DNA of 64,000 bases from Saccharina japonica. Taxonomy: Eukaryota; Sar; Phaeophyceae; Laminariales; Laminariaceae. The stretch spans positions 204,534-268,533 of the forward strand of contig MEHQ01003606.1 of NCBI GenBank assembly GCA_008828725.1, read 5' to 3'. Of the stretch, positions 1 through 14,500 are shown in pieces; the first letter of the stretch is position 1; the number at the start of each line of letters is the position of its first letter. The notes under the pieces were generated by a model. That model ran no database searches. It saw only the letters and a program-made list of their open reading frames with translations, and was not told where the DNA came from. The translations under genes and the position numbers were made by a program.

Positions 1-23
1 ACATATAAAATCCGTAAGTACGC

Positions 24-112
24 GCGATCGAAGTATTACACTCAGCTAGCAAAGATGAGCTTCGACGAAATCCTCGAGCTCACAGCTGTTGTTTTTTTTT
101 TTAATTTTTTTA
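24..112 (+). repeat. Dispersed repeat with conserved peptide MSFDEILELTA, copy 1
   Basis: In one frame this reads RSKYYTQLAKMSFDEILEL and continues into TAVVFF over a T-rich run. Copies at 194-270 and 58268-58350 share it. I do not recognise the parent element. Confidence 0.65.
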
Positions 113-193
113 ATATATGTGATCTCCCCTGAGTTCCACAACTGTGACAGTCACATTTTGTCCCCCTCAAACCTCACACCCGTACTCATAGTT

Positions 194-270
194 CGCGCGA
201 TCGAAGTATGCCACGCAGCTTCTAAAGATGAGTTTCGACAAAATCCTCGACCTCACAGATTATGATGTCG
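194..270 (+). repeat. Dispersed repeat with conserved peptide, copy 2 (diverged)
   Basis: It reads RSKYATQLLKMSFDKILDL, then TD and soon a stop. Many base changes against copy 1 leave the peptide similar, which suggests the sequence was once protein-coding. Confidence 0.6.
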
Positions 271-483
271 TTTAAAAAAATACACCTGGTATATATTATC
301 TTCACCTCTTTTGCCGACCGCCACAAAAAGCATTGGTACCAGGTACAACAGGACAAGCGTGGTGATGGTGACTGAACAAGTCGGCGTGTAACTCAGGCAA
401 TTAATTGGTGATATTTTTTTTATTGAACGAAAGGTTCAACACCTCCCACACCTCCGACATATCTGATGGATCATATATGAGAT

Positions 484-1073
484 ATATCATTCAGATCATT
501 CAGATCATTCGGATCATTCAGATCATTCAGATCATTCAGACCATTCAGACCATTCAGATCATTCAGATCATTCAGATCATTCAGATCATTCAGACCTTTC
601 GGATAATTCAGATCATTCAGATTCAGATCATTCAGCTCATTCAGACCATTCAGATCATTCAGATCATTCAGATCATTCAGACCATTCAGATCATTCAGAT
701 CATTCAGATCGTTCGGATAATTCAGATCATTCCGATTATTCAGATCATTCAGACCATTCAGATCATTCCGATCATTCCGATCATTCAGATCATTCAGACC
801 ATTCAGATCATTCAGATCATTCAGATCATACAGACCATTCGGATCATTCAGATCATTCAGACCATTCAGATCATTCAGACCATTCAGATTATTCAGATAG
901 TTCAGATCATTCAAATCATTCAGATCATTCAGATCATTCAGATCATTCACATCATTCAGATCATTCCGATCATTCAGATCATTCAGATCATTCAGACCAT
1001 TCAGACCATTCAGACCATTCAGACCATTCAGACCATTCAGACCATTCAGACCATTCAGACCATTCAGATCATT
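484..1073. repeat. 9-bp minisatellite, unit ATTCAGATC, about 65 copies
   Basis: Near-perfect tandem array of a 9-base unit with C/T variants. Because the unit is a multiple of three, both strands are open for long stretches (IIQ-type on plus, NDL-type on minus). No start context, introns or flanking domain supports a protein. Confidence 0.95.
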
Positions 1074-1115
1074 ACCACCTCATGATCTAGATCTTACAGG
1101 GCAGAGATATTCCTG

Positions 1116-1230
1116 ATTTGTATGATTTGTATGATCTGTATGGTCTGCATGATTTGTATGATCTGTATGGTCTGCATGATATGTATGATCTAGCTCATGT
1201 TGCCGGGTGGGAGCCGTATGGTCTGCATGG
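1116..1230. repeat. Degenerate tandem repeat of TGTATGATCTGTATGGTCTG type
   Basis: About three to four imperfect copies of a 25-base unit lying just after the 9-bp minisatellite. Confidence 0.7.
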
Positions 1231-1865
1231 CCTAGGACATGTTTACTGGGTGTGATTTGTACTATTAATACGAGTACTACAGTATACAGATCCTGCTCAG
1301 CGCTTCAGAACGGCAGGTTATCATCTAAATGATCTAGATGATGTACAGTAGTGTAGATGGTGATCTGTTTTCGGTGCTTTTCCGTTCTTGTCAATTATTG
1401 GTAATTCCAGGTATTGTTACTAACTGTAGTACGCTTGTATGTATTATATGTACTGTATAGTCATTTTCCTTTTTATTGTGTGGATCTGATAGTCTGAACG
1501 TCTGAACGTGTTTTAGTTTTGCGGCGACATGTGCTCCGATTGGGTACTACAGTATGTTGATTGTGTGCTTGATTGTTCAGTTGGGGAGTCTTATCAGCCA
1601 GACTTTTTTCGGTTAAAAGTGCTAGGAACGAGTGTTGCTTTGATGCTATGATACAATGGTTGGGGTCCGAGTTACAATGGTTACAATGGTTGATGCGATG
1701 CAAGAAGTACTATCATACGGCACGGACGCAACGTGATCCTATCTCTACTATCCTATATGCCCGTACTGCTATCATAGGCGCTCACGTTGTTCGTACTCGG
1801 TTGATGGCACCAACGTTACCATTGTTTTGGTCGCTAACCCTCGTATCCCTCAATATATCCGTTAC

Positions 1866-1953
1866 ACCCCTTATATCCGTTGTATCCCTTGTATCCCTTG
1901 TATCCCTTGTATCCCTTGTATCCCTTGTATCCCTTGTATCCCTTGTATCTCTT
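1866..1953. repeat. 9-bp tandem repeat, unit TCCCTTGTA
   Basis: About nine copies, the first ones diverged. It creates a spurious VSL-repeat open frame. Confidence 0.9.
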
Positions 1954-2560
1954 ATAGCCTAGCCTCAGAGCATGTACGCAGTAGGTGCTCTTTATACATT
2001 ATAACCTCTAACGTAGCATGCGTATATTTGTACATGTGTGTGTATGTTTGTGTGTGCTATGTTTGTGCTATGTTTGTGCTATGTTTGTCGGGGTGACGTA
2101 AAACACGGAAATGCGGCATTCATTGATGGTGCTTGGGTTCAATGCACCAAACGTGGCCAGGGTAGGGCGGGGTAGAGCAGGGTACGAGTGCCATGATGCC
2201 GAATGTCTGGAATGTGTCGTCGCTGGGACGGACAGACGTCGGTCGATGTCACAAGGGTAAGGGCGTACAGTTATCTTCGTTATCTTCATTCTGATTTCTC
2301 AAGGTCCTGACACTATTAACAATATTAACACTATGCAGTCATACAGAGTAACTGGAACCAATACCTAGGCACTGCCGTAGTATCTGCAAGCACATCGCAT
2401 TCGATTATTTCTACTGTACGCCAAATCCAGTACTAAACGCAAGCTACAAGCAAGGGAATTTGCAAGCACCCCCCCCTGTACCTTTCGCATGATGAATGTA
2501 CTCCACTACATACTGAGTGTTTGGTAGTGTTAGGGGGACAGTAGTTGTAGTGGCAGTTGT

Positions 2561-5500
2561 CTACTTTCCAGTGGAAGGGAAGAGGATGTTAGGGAACTTC
2601 TTGCAGACGATGACGAACTCTGGTAGCGGTAGTGGTGGTGGTAGTGGTGGTAGCAGAGGTAGTGGCGGTGGTAGTGAAAGCGGTAGGCAAGGGAGTCAAG
2701 GGACGAAAGAACAAACGAGCGGACGAACGAAAGAAAGGGGACAGGCACGCATCGATAAGCACGCACAAAACGATTGACAAGATTGTCAAGATTGACAAGC
2801 ACACGAAATAAGACAAAATGAAACGAGAGCAGAGGAACGTACGTGAACGAACACGACAGACGACGAAAGATGTTTGGCAAGGGGAAGGGAGGGGAGGGCG
2901 ACGCGGCATAGTTTTGGGTGAGTCAGTGTGAGCCAGTGTGAGCCAGTGTCTGTCAGTGAGTAGCTGTCGAGAGAGATACCTGGTAGACAACGTAGACAAC
3001 ACAGATCGCCAGGACGCGAAAGGACAAAAACAACACTTTGAACCCGGAACATTGGCACTTCACCTGCTACCTGGTACATTGCTATGTGTTGTGTGGGTGT
3101 CGCCTAAACCGTCTGTCCTATCATATCATGTCTACCATATATTGTGGCTTATGGTCTGGAGCAGGCGGTTCTCTTGAGTGGGTCCATTATATACGCTTTG
3201 AGAGCTTTCTTGCTTATATGGCACTACCCATTAGGTGTCCAGCGTTCAATCGATGTGATGGGCCGAGCTGGCATGGGTTCATAGAACGGCGCTCATAGAG
3301 GCAGGACACAAAAGGTGCATATATCATATCGTGTAGACATACGCAGAGTATAGAGCATTTCCCAGCGTGGGTGATACTATTAAGATATACTGGTAACCAA
3401 CAAAGCTTTGACGAAAATCACCAACGGTTGTTCGTTGTACTCGCCGCCGCACGTGACAACCATTGTCGCCATTTGTTTTTCTCTCACCGTCAAACGTGAC
3501 AACCCCGTCTCCGTCCTTGTCCGCCTGTGCCATGATCGTGTCAGTCTTTCGAGCGACCTCGGCCTCGGTCTGTGCCATGTGATTCGCTTTCAAGATGCGC
3601 GTCAACTAGACCAACCATGAAAATAGCACCAGAGGAAAGGGGGGGGGGNNNNNNNNNNNNNNNNNNNNNNNNNNNNNNNNNNNNNNNNNNNNNNNNNNNN
3701 NNNNNNNNNNNNNNNNNNNNNNNNNNNNNNNNNNNNNNNNNNNNNNNNNNNNNNNNNNNNNNNNNNNNNNNNNNNNNNNNNNNNNNNNNNNNNNNNNNNN
3801 NNNNNNNNNNNNNNNNNNNNNNNNNNNNNNNNNNNNNNNNNNNNNNNNNNNNNNNNNNNNNNNNNNNNNNNNNNNNNNNNNNNNNNNNNNNNNNNNNNNN
3901 NNNNNNNNNNNNNNNNNNNNNNNNNNNNNNNNNNNNNNNNNNNNNNNNNNNNNNNNNNNNNNNNNNNNNNNNNNNNNNNNNNNNNNNNNNNNNNNNNNNN
4001 NNNNNNNNNNNNNNNNNNNNNNNNNNNNNNNNNNNNNNNNNNNNNNNNNNNNNNNNNNNNNNNNNNNNNNNNNNNNNNNNNNNNNNNNNNNNNNNNNNNN
4101 NNNNNNNNNNNNNNNNNNNNNNNNNNNNNNNNNNNNNNNNNNNNNNNNNNNNNNNNNNNNNNNNNNNNNNNNNNNNNNNNNNNNNNNNNNNNNNNNNNNN
4201 NNNNNNNNNNNNNNNNNNNNNNNNNNNNNNNNNNNNNNNNNNNNNNNNNNNNNNNNNNNNNNNNNNNNNNTTAATGGAGGTCGGGAAGACAAATCATATT
4301 CAAGAAGCATATTAAGACATTTTCATATTATGTTTACATCTGGACGACGAAACCTCGATCTCCGACAGAGTGTGCAGCACTGTGTAGCCAACAAGCTCAG
4401 TAGACTACAGTAGAGCTCTACGGCACATACAGGTAAAATACACGCAGCCGGCACTTCTTTGCACGGCAGACCCTACCGTCTACCTTTACATACACCGTGC
4501 ACCTCTACCTGTTTATATCTACCTCTACACCACAGGCAGAGTCGTCCGGTGTTTATTAACAAGTTAGAAAGTGTCGTGTATGTTAAACAAAGGATTAACA
4601 CGTTGTATTTTCAATGGTTCGGGCCATCTTCTGCTAATAACACGCACCAATAACCCCAAAGTGTGCAGGCGTTGTATTATGAGTTTTAAGGCGATACTTC
4701 GTATGACTACAGTAGTACACAATATCGATCAATGGCTAATTACACGGCATCGACACCGTCCTACGAACAGGCTTAGCAACAGCAGTAGCAACATTTGCAT
4801 TATTAGCGACAATATAAGATCGTGTGACGACACATGCGTGGTTTTAGTGCACTGCCCATGTCCCGCGCTGTGTGAGCATGGTTCAAGAACATCTGAACAT
4901 GCTTCAAAAGTATCAAGATTATCTGAGTACGGTATGGTTCAAGAGTATCTGAATGGTATGGGTAAAACAAATCTGAACATGGTTCAAGAATATGTAGAGG
5001 TGGTGGCTAGTTACCTCCTGTTTGGTGATGACGCCGTTGCCATCCTCATCGAAGATCATGAACGCGAACTTGAGCTTGTCGTCTTTACTAGCACCGGCGA
5101 AATTTGTGAGAGATATCATGAACTCTCGCACATCGATTTGTCCCGAACGGTCCGCATCGAACAGCTGGAACAGCCCTTCGCACTGAGGCGAGGGATCCAC
5201 CTATGAATACATCATTTAATTAGATGCGTTCGGGTTGGGGGTAGGGTGTGGGTTAGGCCTCGCGCATCGATCTTTCCCGAGCGGTCCGCATCGAATAACT
5301 GGAAGAGCCCTTCGTACCGAGGTGAAGGATCTACCTGTCCCTGTCCCTGTCAACAAACATTTCGGCTGACGGTCTATTTAGTACTTGTGGCCCACCAAGG
5401 CCTCTTTACTGATACTATTAACAGTGTTAAGAGTACTATTAATAGTGTAGTGTTGCCGTGGTGCTATAGTGGGAGCTCCTTGGCGGATTTAATTGACGGG

Positions 5501-8500
5501 TGTCCTTGACAGATGTGGTTGACGGCCGTCTGTCAAGGAACAATAATACCGTCAACCATCGCATCATCGCATCATCTTTCACGTGTTCGGCTGTGAATAG
5601 GTTAATATGTTAATATATCCTTTGAAAACGTAACGGCCATGATCAACCACGGGGTGCAGAGCAACGGAAACCCGACGATGCAAGCTAAGGGCCCATATTA
5701 ACGAGTACAAAATACATTCAATTTGGAAAAAAAATAATTAAAATACGCTTATTATTGGTCAACACACGCACCAGCACCAAATATTAGGATCTTGGGGTAT
5801 AATCTTGGGTGGTGGTGCGGGTTCTGACCACTGAAAAGCGGATTTGATTTTTTTTTTTCCAAATTTTTTTTTTCTTAGTTAAAACGGGCCCTAAGGAATA
5901 TAAAATGGGGGTCGGAGTTGCTCAAGCACAATCAAATATATGTTAGTACTAGGATAAGGCGATAATGACCTCATAAACATTGACGAAACAGGTTGGTAAC
6001 CACGTGACAGGTCAAAAACAACGTAACAGATTAAAAACCACGTGGTGTGTTAAGTAGCTACCACGTAACAGGCTAACACAGACGTAACAGGTTGATAACC
6101 ATGTGACAGGTTAACATTAACTTATTTGTGACGGAGATGTGGACGTGTGGAGCTCCTTAGGGTTAGTGTACAAAGGGGTGGGTTGTGGCGTGGTGCATCC
6201 AAACGAGTTGGGGCACAGGCATGGACATAGACATGGGCATAAACCAACCAGCCAACAAGCCGGTTCGTATACCCCGAGTGTTTGTTTTGTGTGCAAGAAA
6301 ACGCACATCTGTTATCTGGTATATACGTAACCTACGGGCGGGCGTTACGATATCGATATGGCAACATCTTGCCTATCCCTACATTGGTACGATTTGTATG
6401 ATTTGTATGAGCGATAACATGGAAACATAACACCACTACATATGTTCCTAATCCTTCTGTGGGGTTTTTGCTAAATAACACAGCGGAAAACAACAGCGCC
6501 AAAGAATAGCATCCCTAATGATACTAACTATTGTGAAGCTTACTGCGAAATGAGCACATGAGACGCACGCTTCCAAATGTGGCCCACCTGCATGATCTCG
6601 CAGAACTCTGTGTAGTCGATCATGCCCGTAGAATCCTTCTCCGTAGCCTATTCGATAAATATAAAATAATGAATTGAATTAAATGTCCACATTCAGCGTG
6701 CAACATCAGAGCAGCACGGGGTTAGTCTTCATCGAATCGGGTACGGGCGATCGTAAGCAGTACGACGTACAGAAAGTAATCGTCGCCATCATAACTTTCA
6801 TCGTGTTTAGCCATCATCATCATCACCATATTTCGCAAGGCGCAACACTCAGCGGGTGACCTGCGCAATCCGACGTTCTGCGAAATTGCATTGTTGCCCC
6901 TATTTGCCATGTTGTTTATTGCCATGCTGTTTATTGCCATGCTGTTTATTGCCATGCTGTTTATTGCCATGCTGTTTATTGCTATGTTGTTTATTTAGCA
7001 TACATATTGTATTTTACATACTCGTAGGAGGCAACAACGATTGATGCGTGCTGCCTTACAACTTCGGGCTATTAGTGACTATTACTGACTGACTATTAAT
7101 GACTATTAGTGAGTATTAGTGACTATTGCTGACTATTGCTGACTATTATTGACTATTATTGACGATTGCTGACTATTGCTGACTATCACTGACTATTACT
7201 GACGATTACTGACTATTAGTGACCATTAGTGACTAGTAGTGACTATTAGTGACTATTAGTGACTATTAGTGACTATTACTGACTAGTACTGGCTATTATG
7301 AATATTATTATTACAGTAGTATGCTCCTCATCTGAGGAACAATTTGATTCAACCATTGTACGTATAGTTTGATTCAACCATTCAACCATTGACAATCACT
7401 TTTGGCACCTACAGTAGCTCAATGATTGATGGTATTGAACAGTAGGATTACACCTACGGGTTAGACCTACGGTACACATTTTATGAAAAGTCGGGTTTGG
7501 GTGGCTTAGTACAATACTAATATTAGTATCCTTCAAAGTATATACGAAGTATGAGTTAATAGCAGCATGGACAGTCTCAGTTGAAGTATTACTGCACGTG
7601 CTCGCCAAAAGCCCCGAGAGGTTACTATCTACTGATACACATCATATTTGCTCACGCGCACTATATTTTTACACCGTACGTATGCATTTCAACGAGGTGT
7701 GTGCGTTACCTGGAATCGCTTGTAGGCCTTCTTAATGCTTTCTGGCTTAATGTTGTTATCTCGAGCAAACTCATCCAGCGCCTGTTACAATAGCAGCAGC
7801 ACCAGCAGTCGGCGTGCAATCGGTGGTGTTAAACGTGTTACTTATTTATACTGGTACCTGGTGCAGGCAGATTGATAGGCTGATCGACCTTCGCCTTGGC
7901 ATGCCACTGGGCGCGCGAACTTTGTAGAGTAGAGGAGAGCAGAGCAGAGTAGAGTAGAGTAGAGTAGAGTAGAGTAGAGTAGAGTAGAGTAGAGTAGAGT
8001 AGAGTAGAGTAGAGTAGAGTAGAGTAGAGTAGAGTAGAGTAGAATCAAGTAGAGTAGAGTAGAGTAGAGTAGAGTAGAGTAGAGTAGAGTAGTAGTGTAG
8101 AGTCACTACCTCCGACGTGGGAAAATGGAAAAGCTGAGGCAACATGTCGTTGTTATCGCAACACATCGTTGTCGGAGTACTACCCTGGAAAGCCTGTACG
8201 TAAAGGCCGAATATTGAGTATTGAGGATTACGAAATGCGGTAAGGAGGGGGCGTATTACTTGGACGGCTTACTGTAGGTACAGTGGTCCATATGTAGAGG
8301 AAAGCAGGCTAATCAAGAGACGATCTCCCTTTCGTTGCCAGACCTCATCCGCCCGAATTGAATACGTACTACGTATGGATAATACGACACACCTCCTGCA
8401 ACGAAGCACAAACGAGTGACAAAGCTGGACCTGCTTCATACGAAAACCTTGAAAGGGTTTATATGTACGTGTCCCAGAGATGTCATAACAATCGGGGCCG

Positions 8501-11500
8501 TCGGCAACATCTTATATCATCTTGCCGATCAATACGCGATGTCACCCCACTACCCACTGCCGAGACCCTTTTCGCCACTTGGTATTTGAAGCCGAGTTCG
8601 GGTCTCCAAAAAGCTACGTACCGGTATACAGCATGCCTGAAGGTGCCTTGCATAAACGTATACCAGGGACAGTTTCTTAGCCAAAGGCAAAGGTGGCACA
8701 AACGTCGATTACACATCTCCTATCAGACATAGTATATTGCAACGTGCTTAGGACCGACTACGAGTGGGGCACACAGGCACACAGGCACACATGCGAACAG
8801 TCCAGGGAAAATCTCGGCCAAGAACTAGTCAACGCTTACCTGAGCATTTCGTGACCGTAGTTGCTTTAGACATTTCGTGCGCACAGTTTTCTGGTTGGTC
8901 AACTGTTTAATTTTTGATTGGTGGAAAATACTTGGTCGACATTTGTCGTCATCCGGAATCGTTGACTACAGGCCCGGTGGGGGAGCGTGTACCCACGCAT
9001 AGGTGCTTGCCACATGGAACTCTTGCTTTCCTCACCTTGAGTCAGGCTACGTACTATAAGTATATGATTCCACAAGCACTTTGGTGCTAATATATCCCGC
9101 GCAGGGCTTTGAAGCCGCGTTGTATGCAAGGTTCTTTGAGGCTGAAAAATGGTCCATTTTCATAAAAGACAAAAACGAAGAATCGTATGCGGGCCAAACT
9201 GGAAAGGAGTTATGTCAACTCCTGCTTGACATCGCGCCCTTGACTAATCTGAGCTCAAGATCGTTCAAGGCAAGTGCATGCAAAACGGAGTTGAAAACTT
9301 GTCTACACTGTCTCGACAACGACAATCGCTGCCTTTTTGGCATACGGTGGTGGTGGTATTCGGACGGGAAACGCACAATATATGTTGACACCCATCCGCA
9401 CACCTGTTTCTTGCGGTTGCGCTGTTGCACGACGTTTTGTCCTAGCGGCGCCGTCATAGCGAGCGCGTTTCCGCCTGCCGCACCCCCACCCCCCGCAGGT
9501 GGACCGCCTGTTCCTCCCAGTCCCGGGGGGGGGGAGTTTCCTCCCGTGACCATCTCGTAGAACTCCGTAAAGGACACCTGAAGGTTAACATTCGTTTAAG
9601 GCAGAAATGTTACAATGTACAATGGAAAAGTTAGACGTAACGTAGCATAATTATCTCATGATCGGTTTACAAGGTGCAGATATTTCCGTTTTTGGTTTTA
9701 TATCATGATTTTTATTTCCTCCTTCTTTCTGGGGATTTTTATTTCATGCGTCGCGAGCCATGGGCGATTCACATTACTACTACAGTAATGCAACGTTGCA
9801 ATGTTCTGCTATGCCGTGTTATGTCATGCTATAAGTTATCGTGTGTTGTGTTCTGTTGTGTTCGAGACTGTCACTAGTAATACTAATACTAATAATAAAA
9901 AACTAAAATAGTTGAATTTATTTGTTGGGCTACACGGAGTAAACAGAGGACCCCTTGCACCGAAACTGCGATTTAATAAATATCATGCCTCACAAAGATT
10001 GGATGCCGGCCCTTTCCTTTCAATTATGTCATACTACTATTAATAGTACATATGTAAGTCAAACATACCAGCACGTTCCTTTGCGAGGCCACTTTAGCGC
10101 GAGGGCTATTCGTACGAATATTTCGATGAAATATAGATTGTAGATTGGCGCATTGGCGCATGATAAACGGTACCAGGTAATGTTGGATAGTATCAGGTAA
10201 AAGACTCGCCTGTCCATCACCGTCCCTGTCAACCATCCGAATCATCTCGTCCACTTCATCGTCCGTCACCTGGCCGTACAGTAGGCAGCAGTAGGCAGCA
10301 GGAATGTATTAAGAGTTAAGAGGGTACGAATAGGGTATGCATATGATATTGACGTTGATATTGATGTTGGTGTTGGTGTTGATGTTGGTGTTGATATTGA
10401 CATTGATGTTGATGTTGATGTTGATGTTGCTATTGATATTGATGTTGGTGTTGGTGTTGATGTTGATGTTGGTCTTGGTCTTGCTATTGATGTTGATGTT
10501 GATGTTGAGGTTGATGATTATGTTGATGTTGATGTTAATGTTGATGCTGACGTTTAAGTTGATGTTGATGCTGATGTTTAAGCTGATGTTGATGTTGATG
10601 TTATGTTGATGTTGATGTTGATGTTGATGCTGATGTTGATATTACCGTTACTGCTTCTTGTTTTATAGGCCATCACTGCCTCCGTGTTAGGCACACCGGC
10701 ACTATGTGTATACCCCTTGCCACACAAGAGACACCTACTTGGCGTTCGTTATTCAAGAGCTATTCAATGGGCATTCGACTGCTCATGCGTTACCGAAATG
10801 TAGTGGGCGTTTATTACTCAAGAGCAATTCACTGGTTCACTGGGCATTCGACTACCCATGCTTTCCCGAAATGTACCTCGAAATTTCTGGTATGCAGTGA
10901 TGCAATGCTTGACGTTACCTGCTCTCCAATATTTATGAGCACGTGTCGGATCTCCGCCGCCCCGACGAACTTGTTCTTGTCCAGGTCAAACGCCACAAAT
11001 GCCTCCCAGATCTGGCAGTGGTGACAGAGGTCATTACAGTCCGTTATCATCATTCCTATCAATATCGCCACTATTGTTATCGACCCAAAACCATTGTACC
11101 ATACAAATTTACAGGTTAGTTTTTGTCAATTTTCGTTTATATTTCACATGACACAGGGGATTATTTGAAGATCGATTCGGACAGCGAATCCGTCAGCGTG
11201 TTTGAAATGGCCTTTCATTGTTCTCTACACAACCAAGTTGTACTTACAGCTAGGTGACAAAGTTTTGGACATTGAACGACAAACATATGGGAACATTGAC
11301 TATTTCGCCGACGTAAGTTCGTGTTTTTTTTATAAACAAAAAACTGCACACACACCCTCTTCGCGCATACACCGCATACACCCAATGCACAGCGTGAGAA
11401 TTCCGACAATGATAATGCCTGGCAATTGAAGGACATCGAATGACCATTGAATGATATGCATGGGGATACATACACCGCGGTAGTGTAGGATAACGTTCAA

Positions 11501-14500
11501 GTACGCATTCCGTCATTCATACGTAGCGAAATCGATGTGGAAATTAGTTTTCGAATAGCATGGCTAGGAGAACGGGACGTTGAGAATGGGATGTTGTAGA
11601 CGTGGGGCAGACACTATGTCACGAAGTAAGCGACCGGACTGACAATATCAATGGATTTTTTTTACTAATGCCACTATTGTCACTATCGACACACGCTGCA
11701 CAATATTCGATGGCAAACATAACATTAGTGGTATGATGGCAATAATAATAGTTATTTGCAAGTCACGACAAAGAACGACAGGGAGACAGAGAGAGAGACA
11801 GATGCAGTAAGAAAAGGGAGAGAGAGAAAGAGAGAGAGATGGGGAAGGAAATAGAGATATGGATATCTGCAAAACTGTACAACGGATGAAGGCTCAAAAG
11901 CACTCGGTACCTCGTCATCGCTGAACTTGCTGTTGGGATCTCTAGTGCCCTGGGATGGGGGGGCTCCAGCTGGTCTTGCTCCGGTAGCAACGACGGGCCC
12001 TGCCGACAGCCCTGGCCCTGCTCCCGCAGACCCTGCAAACACAATGGCAATGACGATAGCAATAACAACATCAACATCAATAGCAATAGCAATAGCAACC
12101 GCTATAAGCTGTAGCTATAGAAGGGTTATAGAGCCGTTAACGGGGTGGAGTTTGACAATATGAGTGATGCTGACGGTGACGATGATGATGGTGATGACGG
12201 CGATGATGATGATGACGATGATGATGATAATGGTGATAATAATCGCTGTGGGAAATAACTCTCCCGACAAGCTACCATGATATGCTGTGACATGTTGACA
12301 TACACACTGCCTCGCGGGGGTGTCCTAACCAACACTTCTCTACGGTTATACCATTCTCTAATTTCCATGATGACCGACATACTGATATACCAGTGTCAGG
12401 ATACGCGGCACAGCTATTAATAGTGCTTGTGACTGTCTTGTGGCTGTGGTGTGCTTTTAGAAAGAATGGCCACGCCATGTGCTTGTGACTGTCTTGTGGC
12501 TGTAGTGTGATATTTTGAAAGAAAAGCCACGCCATGAATAAGCACTGGGCTGGTTGAAATAATGAATGATGTGTCCCAACAAAGATAATTCGATAAATGA
12601 GGCACACTAAAAAACGCCACGAGCAGAAACACAATGCCAAGGCAGAAAATCTCCGATTGAAAGAGACTACAAGCTACAAACTAGAATAGTCGTCGTTGGA
12701 AACCGCCACCAAAGTTAAAGACATTACGTGCAGTTCACTATGATATAATGAGCGTCGCTGGAAACCGCCACTACAATGAAATCACGTGCAGATAGCTCTG
12801 CTGCGATATAATGGTCGTCGCTGGAAACCTTCATCTTTAGAAATGAAACCACGTGCAGTTGTGCAGCTGTAAAGTTGTGAGCATTGTTTTTTTTTAGAGG
12901 TGCAACTAACCTGGCCGCTCGAACTTGACTGCTACGTGGATTTTCCCGACTCCGTTCCCTGACTTGTCCAGCATCTCCAAGTCCCCCTTGAAAGACCCCT
13001 TGGCCACCCAATCCATAATGTTCACCTAAAAATGTTAATTTCACGGGGGTCGGGTACAATATTGCGGTAGCCGCGATTTCTATGTTATTTTCCGAATATG
13101 AACAGAAGAAAGAGCAGGTGTTGTATATGCCATGAATGTGGGCAAAACGAAACACATACCTGGTACCGGTAAGGCCTATTATTGAATAGGACCAGCAAGT
13201 AAGGGCGAAAGCTTAAGCTTCCTCGAAAGAACATGCCTTGTCCTTGAAGAGCACATTGAGGCAAGCCATTGAGGCAAGCTGCTTCGTCCTGTGCCTTTCC
13301 TTAAAAGCGTGTATCGTTCGTTTTCAAGCAGAAATATGTATCCACCCAACATAACAAACACGCAACCTTCGGGGGGATGCGACAGTTTCTTAGGAATAAT
13401 AACTACTTGATGTCCGTGCCCGGAGAGAGCGAGAGATGCACTGGAGTTAAAGAGCACCAAACAGACGAAGAAAAACCGCTCAACCGAACGAAACGCCCCT
13501 CAAATTGCATCGTTGCGTCGTACATAGCGTGTTTCGCAAGCGTCAAGCGGTCACCTTCAGCTCCCCCATAAACTTGTCCTGGCCGACATTCTCCTTGTCT
13601 AATATTTCTATCACTGCCTCCTTCTCCGATGAAATCTCGAAAGCGTGCTCCTCGTTCCACACGGGGTTTTTGCCACCAGCCTGTCATGAACCAAAATCAA
13701 AATCAAGGAAAAACGACAAACACGAACGATGAAACCACGTGATCGGTTTTATTTTGGCTTGGCTTGGCTTGGCCTTGTTTTGTTTTTATTTCTGGGAATG
13801 TTCGTGAGTCATCCATGGTCAATGCCGCCAACCATTGCTGCACATTGTACAATGACAAACATAGCAGTCAGTCGCCCTTTGATGTGTGAAAGTCGTTGGA
13901 ATGCGACGATTCTCGAATTATAGTATCGTTCGTATGCGCGCATACCACACGCTTATATTACAGGCGCTTCCTGTAGTACTGGCTATCCTACTTCTACACA
14001 TTGCAAAACCCCTCCACGCCCTCAGAAATTTTGCCGACGGGTATAAAACAACGTCTGTTTACGTTTCGCCTTTGTGCTGCTTCTGTTTTGGCAACTAAAG
14101 GCCGAGTGGCGCGAGCGCTGACGAATGCAGGAGGCATGGCATGTAATAACGCAAGGCAGAGCCATTCAAGCACCTACCTTGTATATGCTATTGTATGCCA
14201 TAACATAATACAAATCGGCCCTGGCATATCTGACACCCTGACATGTTATCCTAAGCGAGATGATAGATGACTCAGCAAGGCAGCCTGGAAGCAGGGCAGC
14301 ATGCTTGATAGAATGGCAGCACCTTGTGAGGGCGCGTTGAGAATTCCTGCGAGCCGATGACGATCTTGCAGTACGGGTCCGCCTTGCCGAACATCCCCGA
14401 TCCGGCCTGAAGGAGAAAGGCGCAGAAAATTTTGTGGGATCAGAACGATCAATGGAAACACTTTTAGTTGGGGCCTACGCATGCAGCCGGTCGTTTGTCG

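Larger units (their letters stand above)
1..2560. other. Spacer downstream of the C2/EF-hand gene
   Basis: No gene recognised. It holds two copies of a dispersed MSFDEILELTA-type repeat (24-112, 194-270), a large 9-bp minisatellite (484-1073), smaller tandem repeats (1116-1230, 1866-1953) and the 3' flank of the gene ending at 2561. Open frames over 484-1085 and 1573-1962 come from the repeats. Confidence 0.7.
2561..11011 (-). other. Six EF-hands spread over exons 7-15
   Basis: Loops in order: EF1 DLDKNKFVGAAE (irregular at position 5-6), EF2 DRDGDGQVSFTE (canonical, split between exons 8 and 9), EF3 EKDSTGMIDYTE (Glu instead of Asp at position 1), EF4 DADRSGQIDVRE, EF5 DEDGNGVITKQE, EF6 DKDGDGVVTFDE (split by the last intron; the twelfth residue is made by joining G with AG). 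EF2, EF4, EF5 and EF6 should bind calcium; EF1 and EF3 are doubtful. Exon 10 (8890-8840) adds a basic 17-residue helix KTVRTKCLKQLRSRNAQ between pairs 1-2 and 3-6. The C-terminal four hands resemble the calcineurin B / calmodulin arrangement. Confidence 0.92.

Noticed and set aside
405-1085. Long open frames on both strands (IIQ and NDL repeats)
   Set aside because: Pure consequence of a 9-bp tandem repeat; no other coding evidence.
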